A DNA stretch of 64,000 bases from the NCBI RefSeq assembly GCF_020179425.1, contig NZ_JAILYM010000004.1:310001-374000 (forward strand), written 5' to 3'. Positions 37,187-46,132 of the stretch are shown piece after piece (positions within the stretch are counted from its first letter, which is position 1; every line of letters begins with the position of its first letter). The stretch is from Novosphingobium percolationis (GTDB lineage Bacteria; Pseudomonadota; Alphaproteobacteria; Sphingomonadales; Sphingomonadaceae). The notes under the pieces were generated by a model. That model did not search any database. It was not told the origin of the DNA and saw only the letters and a program-made list of their open reading frames with translations. Made by a program: the position numbers and the translations under genes.

Positions 37187-37960
37187 ATGGCAGAGCTTTC
37201 GGGACGCATTGCGCTGGTGACGGGGGCATCGCGCGGGATCGGCGCGGCGACGGCGCGGGCGCTGGCGGCGGCGGGCGCGAAAGTGGCGGTGACCGACCTT
37301 GCCGCGCCGGAAGACCTTGCCGCCGAGATCGGCGGATTGGCGCGCGCGCAGGACGTGACCAGCGAGGACGACTGGGCCGCGACGATCGACTGGCTGCGCG
37401 CCGAGGCGGGCGGGCTCGACATCCTCGTCAACAATGCTGGGCTGTTCCTGATGAAGCCGCTGGTGGAAACCACACTGGCCGAATGGCAGAAGCTGCACCG
37501 CGTCAACGTCGAAGGCGTGTTCCTCGGCACCCGCGCGGCCATCCCGCTGCTGGCCGAGCGCGCGGCCATGTGGAAAGGTGGCACTTCGGTGATCAACCTG
37601 TCGTCGATGGCGGGGCTGGTCGGCTCGGCTGGCGCGGCCTGCTACAACGCCAGCAAGGGCGCGGTGCGGCTGTTCACCAAGGGCGCGGCGCTGGAACTGG
37701 CACCGCAGAAGATCCGCGTGAACTCGGTCCACCCCGGCGTGATCGACACCAAGATGGGCGATGCGGTGGTCCATGGCCTCGCCGGGCTGACCGGGATGGG
37801 CGACAACGAGGCGCGCACCGTCGCCACCCAGATGCACCCCCTGGGCCACATGGGCGAAGCGCAGGACGTGGCCAACGCGATCGTGTTCCTGGCAGGGGAC
37901 AAGGCCGCATTCATGACCGGCAGCGAGATGGTGGTCGATGGGGGCGTGACGGCGGGTTGA
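37187..37960 (+). CDS. SDR family oxidoreductase
   Basis: Short-chain dehydrogenase of 257 residues. The cofactor motif GASRGIG is at about residues 13-19, Asp at the end of the second strand (AVTDLA, around 36-41) favouring NAD(H), NNAG near 84-87, catalytic Ser in INLSSMAGL, and the YNASK motif with Tyr and Lys near 158-162. All catalytic residues are present. Substrate unknown; the C-terminal GSEMVVDGG is typical of classical SDRs. The start at 37187 has GAGAGGGAC upstream. Confidence 0.93.
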   Translation: MAELSGRIALVTGASRGIGAATARALAAAGAKVAVTDLAAPEDLAAEIGGLARAQDVTSEDDWAATIDWLRAEAGGLDILVNNAGLFLMKPLVETTLAEWQKLHRVNVEGVFLGTRAAIPLLAERAAMWKGGTSVINLSSMAGLVGSAGAACYNASKGAVRLFTKGAALELAPQKIRVNSVHPGVIDTKMGDAVVHGLAGLTGMGDNEARTVATQMHPLGHMGEAQDVANAIVFLAGDKAAFMTGSEMVVDGGVTAG

Positions 37961-37973
37961 GGCCGCCGGTGGG

Positions 37974-40109
37974 TCACGCCACCTGCGCCATCTCCGTGGC
38001 GAAGTAGGCAGCAACGTCCGCGGCCTCGAGCGGACGGCTGAAGTGATAGCCCTGAAGATGGGTGCAGCCCGCGCGGGCGGCAGCGTCGAGCAGGTCGGCG
38101 TCGCTGATCCCTTCGGCGACGACTTGCGCGCCGATGCGCAGCGCCATGGCCACCGCGGTTTCGAACACCGCGCGCGAGGTTTCGTCCTGCGCCAGATCGA
38201 CGATCAGCTCGCGATCGAGCTTGAGCCGATCGAAGCGGAAGCCGCGCAACAGCGAAAGCGAGGAATAGCCGGTGCCGAAATCGTCGAGCGCAATGCGGCA
38301 CCCGGCCTCGCGCAGCAGTTCGAGCGTGAGCAGCGCGCGGCGGTTGCGCTCGATCGAGACCGATTCGGTGACTTCGAGGCAGATCCTGTGCGGATCGACG
38401 CGATGGCGGCGGCAGGCATCGAGGAACAGGCCGACGAAGCCGTCCTGCTGCAACTGCAGCGGCGAGAGGTTGAGGCTGAGCCGCAGGCCCGGCCAGCCCG
38501 CCAGATGCGACAGGCTGCGTTCGACGATCCACGCGCCGAGCGCGGTCATGGTACCACTGCGCTCGGCGGCGGGAATGAAGCGCGCAGGCGGCACCGTGCC
38601 GTGGATCGGGTGCTCCCAGCGGACCAGCGCCTCGACTTCCTGCGGCGGGCCGGACACCGGGTGGATCGGCTGGAACACCATGCGCAAGCCATCGCCGCCA
38701 AGCGCGCTCGACAGGTCGCGTTCGAGCGCGCGTTCGATCTCGTGATCCGCCAGCAGCGCCTCGCGGAACGGGGTCGCGCCGTTGCGGCCATTGTGCTTGG
38801 AAGCATAGAGCGCAAGGTCGGCGCGCAGCAGCAGATCATCCGCGCTGGCAGGACAGCAGCGCCCGGCGTCGTCACACCCCACGTCGATGTAGCCCGCCGA
38901 CATGGTGATGCCGATCTGGCAATCGCCGCAGTCGAACGGCGTGGCGGCAACGCCCAGCAGTCGCTGTGCCACCATGGCGGGGCTACCCTCTGACTCCAGC
39001 GGCACGAGCACGGCAAATTCATCGCCGCCCAGCCGTGCGACGAAAGCATCCGGCCCCATCGCTGCGCCTAGCCGCGCGCCGACGAGCGCGATCAGGCGGT
39101 CGCCGATGGCGTGGCCGTAGTCGTCGTTGATGTACTTGAAGCGGTCGACATCGGCGATCAGCACGACGAACCGCCCCCGGCACGGCACCGCCTCGGCACT
39201 ATCCGAGAGCATGGCGTCGAGCCGGTCCATGAAGGCGCGGCGGTTGGGCAGGTTGCTGCCGGGATCGGTGAAGGCAAGGCCGCTGACCGCGCGGGCATTG
39301 ACGCGAAAGGTTTCGAGCGCGGTGGCAAGATCGTTGATCTCACGCAGGCGCGAGGGCGCGATGCGCACGTCGAGATCGCCTTCGGCCAGGCGGCGCAGGG
39401 CATCATGGACGCGGCGCAACGCGGGCAGGATGTTGCCAACGAGATCGACGGAAATCGCGACGACGAGGAACACGACGAGCGCCCCCGACAGGCCCACCAT
39501 GATATGCCAGCCATCGATCAGGCGGTTGAGATTGGCGAACGTGCCATCGCGGCGATGCGAGATCGAACGCTCCAGCTGCGCGGCCGCGGCGGCCATGCGC
39601 GCGTTGTAGCGTTCTGACACGACGCGCGTCTGCGCGGGCAGGGGCTGGCCCGGCTCGACCGCGAGCAGCGGCGCGGACACGTCATCGAGCCCTTCGACCA
39701 GCAGGCGATCGACGCGCATCCCGCCGCTGCTGCCCGCCGATTCACTGGCCAGCGCGTTCGAGGCACTGGCGATAGCGATCGCCGCGTCGGTCAACCCGTT
39801 GCGCGCTTCTTCGGCCTCCCCGCGCGAGCGCGGGGCGACCAGCGCCATGCTGGCGAGGCGGAACGAATCGACCTCGCTGCTGAGGCGGCGGGCGCGTTCG
39901 GCAAGCTGCGAGGCTTCGCGATAGTGCGCGCTTTCGCGGCGCAGTTCGAGCGCGCGCTGCTGCGAGACGATCTGCAGGCAGATCATGCCGATGAGGATCG
40001 CAACCAGCGCCACGGTCATCCGGCGATGGAAGCTGGTGAGCACGCCGCGCCAAGGGGTGCACAGGCGCCGCCAGCGGGCGCTCGGCGAGGATGGGCTGCG
40101 GGTATCCAT
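37974..40109 (-). CDS. GGDEF-EAL dual-domain membrane protein (c-di-GMP turnover)
   Basis: Protein of 711 residues predicted to make and/or degrade cyclic di-GMP. Layout: membrane helix (about 31-50), periplasmic helical sensor (50-200), second helix (about 203-225), HAMP (about 228-280), GGDEF domain with intact GGDEF at 361-365, and EAL domain with EAL at 493-495, LNLSP, EVTES, DDFGTGYSS and LQGYHFS. The main catalytic motifs of both domains are present. The RxxD inhibitory site normally nine to six residues before GGDEF is absent (Gly and Ala there), so product feedback is unlikely. Divergent from thrS. Confidence 0.94.
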   Translation of the reverse strand: MDTRSPSSPSARWRRLCTPWRGVLTSFHRRMTVALVAILIGMICLQIVSQQRALELRRESAHYREASQLAERARRLSSEVDSFRLASMALVAPRSRGEAEEARNGLTDAAIAIASASNALASESAGSSGGMRVDRLLVEGLDDVSAPLLAVEPGQPLPAQTRVVSERYNARMAAAAAQLERSISHRRDGTFANLNRLIDGWHIMVGLSGALVVFLVVAISVDLVGNILPALRRVHDALRRLAEGDLDVRIAPSRLREINDLATALETFRVNARAVSGLAFTDPGSNLPNRRAFMDRLDAMLSDSAEAVPCRGRFVVLIADVDRFKYINDDYGHAIGDRLIALVGARLGAAMGPDAFVARLGGDEFAVLVPLESEGSPAMVAQRLLGVAATPFDCGDCQIGITMSAGYIDVGCDDAGRCCPASADDLLLRADLALYASKHNGRNGATPFREALLADHEIERALERDLSSALGGDGLRMVFQPIHPVSGPPQEVEALVRWEHPIHGTVPPARFIPAAERSGTMTALGAWIVERSLSHLAGWPGLRLSLNLSPLQLQQDGFVGLFLDACRRHRVDPHRICLEVTESVSIERNRRALLTLELLREAGCRIALDDFGTGYSSLSLLRGFRFDRLKLDRELIVDLAQDETSRAVFETAVAMALRIGAQVVAEGISDADLLDAAARAGCTHLQGYHFSRPLEAADVAAYFATEMAQVA

Positions 40110-40443
40110 GTGCGCTGGATAGGCACGCGGACCTTAAGGTTTGGTCGGCAAGCGGGTCATCGAATCGTCACAAACGCCGGGAAATCCGCCGTTTCGGTCG
40201 TAATGACTCCGCCACGATTCGGCGCTAGAAAGATGGTGTGAACAAGCCTTGCGCCACGACAGCGACCACTACCACCATCCCGGCGCGCCGGGGGCGGGGT
40301 CGTTCGCGCTAGCTGCCGTTCGACGCCGCCGCCCCGGGCCGGGCAGGTGGCGCTCCCTCCCGGACCGGATCTTACCCCCGACGCCAGCCCTTCCGGCGCG
40401 CGCGGCGATGTGCCAAAGCGCGGCAAACGATCAGAGAGTAGAA
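40110..40443. other. intergenic region between the GGDEF-EAL gene and thrS
   Basis: 334 bp between divergent starts. The frame of thrS is open to 40249 but that stretch is low-complexity and matches no ThrRS domain. The region should hold both promoters. I see no riboswitch, T-box (not expected in this group) or conserved RNA in it. Confidence 0.5.
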
Positions 40444-42435
40444 ATGTCCGAGCTTCTGAAGATCACCCTGCCCGACGGTTCCGTGCGCGAAGTCGCCCCC
40501 GGCACCACCCCGGCGGACATTGCCGCCGCGATCGGGCCGGGCCTGGCCAAGGCGGCGATCGCCGCGCGCGTCGATGGCGAATTGCGCGATATCACGCGCC
40601 CGCTGACCGCCGATGCGCAGCTGGCGCTGGTGACGGCGAAGGACGAGGCCGATGCGCTCGATCTCGCCCGCCACGATTTCGCGCACCTGTTGGCCGAAGC
40701 CGTGCAGGCGCTGTTTCCGGGCACGCAGATCACCTTCGGTCCGAGCACCGACGACGGTTTCTACTACGACTTCGCGCCGAAGGACCGTCCGTTCACCGAC
40801 GAGGACTTGCCCGCGATCGAGGCGAAGATGCGCGCGCTGATCGCGGCCAACAAGCCGCTGCGCCGCGAGGAATGGAGCCGCGAACAGCTGATCAGCCGCT
40901 GGAAGCAGCAGGGCGAGACGTTCAAGGCCGAATGGGCCGCCGAACTGCCCGGCGATGAACCGCTGACCGTCTACTGGTCGGGCGACGACTGGCTCGACAT
41001 GTGCCGCGGGCCACACCTTGCCAGCACCGGCAGGCTCGATCCCGCCGCGTTCAAGCTGACGCGCGTTTCGGGCGCGTACTGGCGCGGCGACCAGAAGAAC
41101 GCGATGCTGAGCCGCATCTATGGCACCGGCTGGCTCAACAAGAAGCAGCTCGACGCGCACCTGACGCGGCTTGAGGAAGCGGCCAAGCGCGACCACCGCA
41201 GGCTGGGCAACGAGATGGACCTGTTCCACCTCCAGTCCGAAGCGCACGGGTCGGTGTTCTGGCACCCCAAGGGCTACAAGGTGTGGCGCGAGCTGGAAGC
41301 CTACATGCGCCGCGCGATCGACGATGCGGGCTACCGCGAGGTCAAGACCCCGCAGGTGATGGACGCGCGCCAGTGGGAGCAATCGGGCCACTGGGGCAAG
41401 TATCGCGAGAACATGTTCGTCATCCCCGACGAAGTGCCCAACACCGAGGAGGAAGGCCCGCTCGTTTCGAACGACGCGGACTGGATGGCGCTCAAGCCCA
41501 TGAACTGCCCGGCGCACGTGCTGATCTTCCGCCAGGGGATCAAGTCGTACCGCGACCTGCCCTTGCGCCTCTATGAAAACGGCTGCTGCCACCGCAATGA
41601 ACCGCACGGCGCGCTGCACGGGCTGATGCGCGTGCGCCAGTTCACGCAGGACGACGCGCACATCTTCTGCCGCGAAGACCAGATCGTTTCGGAAGTGCAG
41701 GCGTTCTGCGAACTGGCCGACCGTATCTACAAGGACTTCGGCTTCACCTATTCGATCAAGCTCGCGCTGCGCCCCGAAAAGCGGTTCGGCAGCGAAGAGA
41801 TGTGGGACAAGGCTGAAACCGAACTGCGCGAAGCCGTGGTGCGCGCGGGCCTCGCCACCGAAGCCTATGGCTGGGAAGAACTGCCGGGCGAAGGCGCGTT
41901 CTATGCGCCCAAGCTGGAATGGCACCTGACCGACGCGATCGGTCGCACCTGGCAGGTCGGCACGATCCAGTCGGACCGCGTGCTGCCCGAACGGCTCGAT
42001 GCCAGCTACATCGGCGAGGACGGCGAAAAGCACCGCCCGGTGATGCTGCACCGCGCGATCTTCGGATCGTACGAGCGCTTCATCGGCATCCTGATCGAAC
42101 ACTTCGCCGGCAAGCTGCCGACCTGGCTCGCGCCGGTCCAGGCGGTGGTGGCGACGATCGTGTCGGACGCCGACGACTACGCGCTCGAGGCCGTGGCCAA
42201 GCTCAAGGCGGAGGGCATCCGCGTCGAGAGCGACCTGCGCAACGAGAAGATCAACTACAAGGTGCGCGAGCACTCGCTGCAGAAGGTCCCGTACCTGCTG
42301 GTGGTGGGCAAGCGCGAGGCCGAGGAAGGCACCGTTGCGATTCGCACGCTGGGCGAACAGCAGCAGAAGTTCGTTTCGCTCGACGAGGCGATTGCGCTTC
42401 TGACGGCGGAAGCTGCGGCGCCGGATCTTCGGTAA
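40444..42435 (+). CDS. thrS: threonine--tRNA ligase
   Basis: Class II synthetase charging tRNA-Thr, with editing. The 663-residue protein has the TGS domain (about 1-62, starting MSELLKITLPDGS), the editing domain (HDFAHLLAEAVQALFP, with the conserved H-x3-H-like zinc-type pocket and CRGPHL around 182), the catalytic core with motif 2 RLYENGCCHRNEPHGALHGL and the zinc ligands in MNCPAH (Cys near 354), and the C-terminal anticodon domain. The start at 40444 is chosen because it opens the TGS domain, with an AGAG ribosome-site-like element upstream. A 20-bp palindrome follows the stop. Confidence 0.97.
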   Translation: MSELLKITLPDGSVREVAPGTTPADIAAAIGPGLAKAAIAARVDGELRDITRPLTADAQLALVTAKDEADALDLARHDFAHLLAEAVQALFPGTQITFGPSTDDGFYYDFAPKDRPFTDEDLPAIEAKMRALIAANKPLRREEWSREQLISRWKQQGETFKAEWAAELPGDEPLTVYWSGDDWLDMCRGPHLASTGRLDPAAFKLTRVSGAYWRGDQKNAMLSRIYGTGWLNKKQLDAHLTRLEEAAKRDHRRLGNEMDLFHLQSEAHGSVFWHPKGYKVWRELEAYMRRAIDDAGYREVKTPQVMDARQWEQSGHWGKYRENMFVIPDEVPNTEEEGPLVSNDADWMALKPMNCPAHVLIFRQGIKSYRDLPLRLYENGCCHRNEPHGALHGLMRVRQFTQDDAHIFCREDQIVSEVQAFCELADRIYKDFGFTYSIKLALRPEKRFGSEEMWDKAETELREAVVRAGLATEAYGWEELPGEGAFYAPKLEWHLTDAIGRTWQVGTIQSDRVLPERLDASYIGEDGEKHRPVMLHRAIFGSYERFIGILIEHFAGKLPTWLAPVQAVVATIVSDADDYALEAVAKLKAEGIRVESDLRNEKINYKVREHSLQKVPYLLVVGKREAEEGTVAIRTLGEQQQKFVSLDEAIALLTAEAAAPDLR

Positions 42436-42453
42436 GAACGTAGAAGGGCAGGT

Positions 42454-42473
42454 CCGAGGGTTATAACCCTCGG
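42454..42473 (+). repeat. 20-bp perfect palindrome after thrS
   Basis: CCGAGGG-TTATAA-CCCTCGG is an exact palindrome 18 bp beyond the thrS stop. As RNA it gives a seven-pair GC-rich hairpin with an AT-rich loop and no following T run, so it may act as an mRNA end-stabilising hairpin rather than a classic intrinsic terminator; as DNA it could also bind a dimeric protein. Confidence 0.7.
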
Positions 42474-42545
42474 GCTCCCGAGACGTCTTCCGGCGCAGAT
42501 GCTGCGTGGAAGGAGGCGTTGCGGGGTGTCTCGACATGGCGCTCT

Positions 42546-42573
42546 GGGTTTCCGCCTACGCGGGAATGATGGA
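42546..42573. repeat. REP-like short palindromic element
   Basis: The sequence TTTCCGCCTACGCGGGAATGATG contains CCGC-CTACG-CGGG hairpin arms followed by AATGA. It resembles the short extragenic palindromes (CCCGC...GCGGGAATGAC) that recur in sphingomonad genomes. Only one convincing copy was seen in this window. Confidence 0.4.
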
Positions 42574-42729
42574 GATTTGGTGCGCCATGGCTTCGGTTTG
42601 CGCCCCCGATCGTCGGAAGACGTGAACAGGGTGAAGGGATGGTAAATCCCTGCTTTCTTCATCCCAAACGCATCGTTAACCGCCCCCAAGGCATTCTACG
42701 GAGCATCTTTCGAATCTCCGGGGCATCCG

Positions 42730-43677
42730 ATGTCGCATCATTTTCGTGATATTGCAGAGCGGGCGGTGACCGATGGGGTGATTGGTGCCGAAGAAGTGCT
42801 GGCGCTGCGGCGCGTGGTCTGGCCGGACGGAATCGTCAGCCCGGACGAGGCCGAGGCGATTCTGGTCATCAACACCCATGTCCGCGAGCATACGGCCGAG
42901 TGGAGCGACTTCGTGGTGGAGGCGGTCGGCGAGTTCGTCGTCAATGGTTGTGCCCCACGCGGCTATGTCGACGCCGATACGGCGGACTGGCTGATCCAGA
43001 AGATCGACCACGACGGCAGGCTCGACACCATGACCGAGTTGGAACTGGTGGTGCGGGTGCTGGAAAAAGCGCTCAACTGCCCGGAAAAGCTGAAGGCATA
43101 TGCGCTGGCGCAGATCGAAAAGGCCGTGGTGCTGGGCAGCGGGCCGACGCGCGACGGCGGGTTGTTGTCCGCTGGGTCGATGGGCGCCGCCGAGTGCAGG
43201 CTGCTACGGCGGGTGATATTCTCCAGCGGCGGCAGCGGCCCGGCGCACGTGACGCAGGCCGAGGCGGAAATGCTGTTCCGCATCAAGGACGCGACGCTCG
43301 ACGGCGACAACGCGCCCGAATGGGAGCGGCTGTTCGTGCAGGGGGTGGGCAACTTCCTGCAAGGGTGGAAGCGGCCCGAGCAGTTGACGCGCGAGCGCGC
43401 GGGCCAGCTCGAATCGTTCATGGACGATCGCTCCGGCCACGCCGGACGGTTCATGGTGCGCATGGCGCGCACCGCGCCCAACGGCTTGCGCGCGGCGGTG
43501 CGCGAGGGCGGTTTCGGGCGCAAGGGTCTGGGCGGGCATTCGGTGGCCGAAGCGCGCGCCGACTATGTCGTGACCGACACCGAGCGCCTGTGGCTCGATG
43601 CGCAGATCGACGCCGACGACAAGCTCGACCCGCTGGAGCAGGCGCTGCTGCGCTTCGTGATGCGGCCCGAAGCCTGA
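42730..43677 (+). CDS. orphan protein with internal repeats, EF-hand- or TerB-like character
   Basis: Protein of 315 residues, no signal or membrane helix. It has an internal duplication: LRRVVWPDGIVSPDEAEAI then DFVVEAVGEFVVNG (about 26-75) recurs as LRRVIFSSGGSG, QAEAEMLFRI and LFVQGVGNFLQGW (about 157-215). Short acidic DxDGxL-type loops (IDHDGRLDTMTELEL; IDADDKLDPLEQALL at the C-terminus) suggest a third, partial unit and possible metal binding. The alternation of acidic loops and helices resembles TerB or EF-hand proteins, but I cannot assign a family. No function is inferred. Confidence 0.75.
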   Translation: MSHHFRDIAERAVTDGVIGAEEVLALRRVVWPDGIVSPDEAEAILVINTHVREHTAEWSDFVVEAVGEFVVNGCAPRGYVDADTADWLIQKIDHDGRLDTMTELELVVRVLEKALNCPEKLKAYALAQIEKAVVLGSGPTRDGGLLSAGSMGAAECRLLRRVIFSSGGSGPAHVTQAEAEMLFRIKDATLDGDNAPEWERLFVQGVGNFLQGWKRPEQLTRERAGQLESFMDDRSGHAGRFMVRMARTAPNGLRAAVREGGFGRKGLGGHSVAEARADYVVTDTERLWLDAQIDADDKLDPLEQALLRFVMRPEA

Positions 43678-43681
43678 AGGA

Positions 43682-44998
43682 TCAGGCGGCGGGCTTGTAT
43701 TTGGCGGCGTCGGTGGTGAATTCGGCGTGGCCGAGGCCGCCGAGGTAGCGACGCACCTTGCCCACCAGTCGCCGGTCGGCGAGGTGGCGGACGACCGGCG
43801 TCTTCGCGGCGACGCCATAGGCCTGGACCTGCCCCATCAGGGTAAGCCCCACGGCGGCGGCGCGCATCCTGTCGATCGGGCGTATCTTCACGCCGAAGCT
43901 GGCGGCGGTCTGTTCGCTGCCATCGCAGAAGTTCTGCATGAAATAGACTTTGGCGAACGAGCGTTCGAGGCGGTCGCGCACCTTGCCCGCCGGGGTGGTG
44001 GCATCGACGAGGTCTGCCTCCATCGTCGCGCGCAGCAGCCCGCCGCAAGTTTCCTCGTCAAAGCCCGTGCGCAAGGTGAGCGCGCGGGCGTTCCACGCAT
44101 CGACGATACCACGCGGTGTCTGGGCAAGCAGGTCTTCGGGCAAGCCGAGCAGAAAGCAGCGGTAGCGCGACAGCTCGATCTGGGCGCGTTCTTCGGGGGT
44201 GAAGTCCTCGCGGCCTTCCTTCAACACCTTGGACGAGATGAGGAAATCCGAGATGAGGCCGGCGGGCATCTGGTCCACTTGCGGGATGGGAATGCCATAG
44301 ACCTTCTGGTCCCAGCGCCCGCGCGACAGCACGTTGAAGCGCACCATCGAATGCATCAGGCGCACCATGGCGGCGGCCTTGAAACCGGGACCGAAACGGG
44401 TGAGCGCGCCGGGCAGGACCGACGTGCCGAAGAAGGTGGCGGTTTCCTTGATCCGCCGGGCCGCGGTCTTGTTCGAGAGCGTGCCCGTCAGCGCCATCGG
44501 CAGCGCCGCATACTTGTTCATGAATGTGGCGATGAACGCGCCCCGGATGGCCCAGGGCGCGAAGTTGGCAAAGGCGACGCGCTGCAATCGTGCGCCTTCC
44601 TCGACCAGCTTCATGTCGACCCACGAGGGCGTCGCTTCCATCGAGCGGATGAACGTGACGAGTTCGGCGGGGGCACCTTCCACCTTGTCGACACCCTTGT
44701 CGCAAGCCTCGACCAGCATGGCGACGAGACGCTGAAAGCCGAGTTCGGGGATCAGCGCGGCATAGGGATCGGCCACGGCATCGCCCATCATGGTGTAGGC
44801 GGCCATGCGGTCCATCAGCTCGCGGTTCTGCAGTAGCTTTGCGGCAACGTCCGGGTAGGCGCGCAACTCGCTGTTGGCGACATCACCGTCCAGCAGGCGT
44901 TCGGGGTGGAACGCAAAATCGACCGTGCCGTACATCGCCGGGTTGTCGATCTTCTGGGCTTCGATCTTCTGCCGCAACTCGGCGATGGGGATAGGCAT
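43682..44998 (-). CDS. oxygenase MpaB family (DUF2236) protein
   Basis: Predominantly helical protein of 438 residues matching the MpaB/latex-clearing-protein superfamily (DUF2236), which includes heme b-dependent oxygenases. Family features visible are WAIRGAFIATFMNKYAALPMALTG around 155-180 and MVRLMHSMVRFNVLSRGRWD around 225-245, which contains the Arg/His block often linked to heme ligation. There is no signal peptide. The substrate is unknown. The start at 44998 (MPIPIAELRQK) has a candidate TetR operator 40 bp upstream; the TetR gene is directly upstream on the same strand. Confidence 0.78.
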   Translation of the reverse strand: MPIPIAELRQKIEAQKIDNPAMYGTVDFAFHPERLLDGDVANSELRAYPDVAAKLLQNRELMDRMAAYTMMGDAVADPYAALIPELGFQRLVAMLVEACDKGVDKVEGAPAELVTFIRSMEATPSWVDMKLVEEGARLQRVAFANFAPWAIRGAFIATFMNKYAALPMALTGTLSNKTAARRIKETATFFGTSVLPGALTRFGPGFKAAAMVRLMHSMVRFNVLSRGRWDQKVYGIPIPQVDQMPAGLISDFLISSKVLKEGREDFTPEERAQIELSRYRCFLLGLPEDLLAQTPRGIVDAWNARALTLRTGFDEETCGGLLRATMEADLVDATTPAGKVRDRLERSFAKVYFMQNFCDGSEQTAASFGVKIRPIDRMRAAAVGLTLMGQVQAYGVAAKTPVVRHLADRRLVGKVRRYLGGLGHAEFTTDAAKYKPAA

Positions 44999-45038
44999 GG
45001 GGCTGGCTCCGTCTGGTCGCGCCGTCCGGATCAAATAC

Positions 45039-45052
45039 CTATCCCTCGATAG
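45039..45052. promoter_or_regulatory. candidate TetR operator: CTATC-N4-GATAG
   Basis: A 14-bp inverted repeat (CTATC CCTC GATAG) in the 71-bp gap between the TetR gene stop and the MpaB-like gene start. The location suits control of the oxygenase gene by the neighbouring TetR regulator. Confidence 0.5.
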
Positions 45053-45069
45053 AATTTCAAGCCTCTTCC

Positions 45070-45735
45070 CTAAAGCGCGTCGATCTCCGCATCGAGCGCG
45101 GCGGTGATCGCGGCAAGCTGGCCCGGTCCCACGTCGTTCCAGCCGAACACGCGCAGCGCGACCGCGCGGCCGGACTGGAAGGCGGTGAGGCTGGCGATCA
45201 TCAGCATGGCACGGATGCGCGCTGGCTCGTCGGCGCCCTCACGGCCCTGGATGCGCGCGATCATCGCGGCGATCAGGTCGATGCCGGGGGCGAACAGGCG
45301 TTCGAGCATGACATCGAAGGCCGGGCCGGGCGCGAGCAGTTCGCGGCTGACGAAAGCGCCCCAAAGTCCTGCTGAATCCGCTCCGGTCATCGCGCGCGCC
45401 ACGGCAGCCATGGTGCGCTTGAGCGCGGCGCGCAGATTCGTCTCGCCCGCAAGCAGCGCCTCGGCCGCGGCCTGCGCGGGGTCCAGGGTCAGCGCGACGA
45501 AGCGGGCGGCGATTTCCTCGGCGCAGGCGCGGTAGAGGCCTTCCTTGCCGCCGAAGTAGTATTGCAGCGCGGGCAAAGTCGCGCCTGCCCCTTGCGCGAT
45601 GGCGCGAGTGGTGGCGGCGGAATAGCCGACGCGCCCGAACTCGGCGATGGCGACTTCCAGGATGCGCTGGCGCGATTCCTCGCCCTTGCGATAGCCCCCG
45701 CGCTTGCTGGCTGCCTGCTGTTCCCCCTGCCCCAC
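45070..45735 (-). CDS. TetR/AcrR family regulator with CerR-like (DUF1956) C-terminal domain
   Basis: Regulator of 221 residues. The HTH covers about 20-70 (RILEVAIAEFGRVGYSAATTRAIAQGAGATLPALQYYFGGKEGLY), and the C-terminal ligand domain (about 90-215) fits DUF1956. The start is a GTG at 45735, with the hydrophilic tail MGQGEQQAASKRGG before the HTH. It begins 10 bp after the sufA stop, so it may be co-transcribed with the suf genes, though its likely target is the downstream MpaB-like gene. Confidence 0.9.
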   Translation of the reverse strand: MGQGEQQAASKRGGYRKGEESRQRILEVAIAEFGRVGYSAATTRAIAQGAGATLPALQYYFGGKEGLYRACAEEIAARFVALTLDPAQAAAEALLAGETNLRAALKRTMAAVARAMTGADSAGLWGAFVSRELLAPGPAFDVMLERLFAPGIDLIAAMIARIQGREGADEPARIRAMLMIASLTAFQSGRAVALRVFGWNDVGPGQLAAITAALDAEIDAL

Positions 45736-45745
45736 GATCAGAGGG

Positions 45746-46108
45746 TTAGACGGTGAAGCTTTCCCCGCAGCCGCAGGAGCCCTTGGCGTTGGGGTTCTGG
45801 AACACGAAACCGGCGGTGAAATCGTCTTCCTGCCAGTCCATCGTGCTGCCGATCAGGTAGAGTACCGAAGCCGCATCGATGAAGAACAGGCCACCGGGCG
45901 TCTCGATGCGCTCATCCATCGCGTTGGCTTCGGTGATGTAATCAACCGAGTAGGCGAGGCCCGAACACCCGCGGCGCGGCGTGGACAGCTTGACGCCGAT
46001 TGCGCCTTCGGGTGCGCTCGCCATCAGCGTGGCAACGCGCGCCTCGGCGCTCGGCGTCAGGAGAACGGCGGCGGGGCGCGGGCGGCGGATGGTCTTGGTC
46101 TCGGTCAT
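45746..46108 (-). CDS. sufA: iron-sulfur cluster carrier (HesB/IscA family), SufA
   Basis: A-type carrier accepting Fe-S clusters from the SUF scaffold. The 120-residue protein has the three conserved Cys: one in GCSGLAY and two in CGCGESF at the C-terminus. The start is the ATG at 46108 with GGAA upstream; an in-frame TTG lies 12 bases earlier. Last of the suf genes, 24 bp after sufT. Confidence 0.93.
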   Translation of the reverse strand: MTETKTIRRPRPAAVLLTPSAEARVATLMASAPEGAIGVKLSTPRRGCSGLAYSVDYITEANAMDERIETPGGLFFIDAASVLYLIGSTMDWQEDDFTAGFVFQNPNAKGSCGCGESFTV

Positions 46109-46132
46109 GGCGTGTTCCAATATAGGATGCGC

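Noticed and set aside
40372..42537. A 721-codon frame antisense to thrS
   Set aside because: Typical GC-rich shadow of a long gene; it has no recognisable domain and runs exactly opposite the ThrRS motifs.
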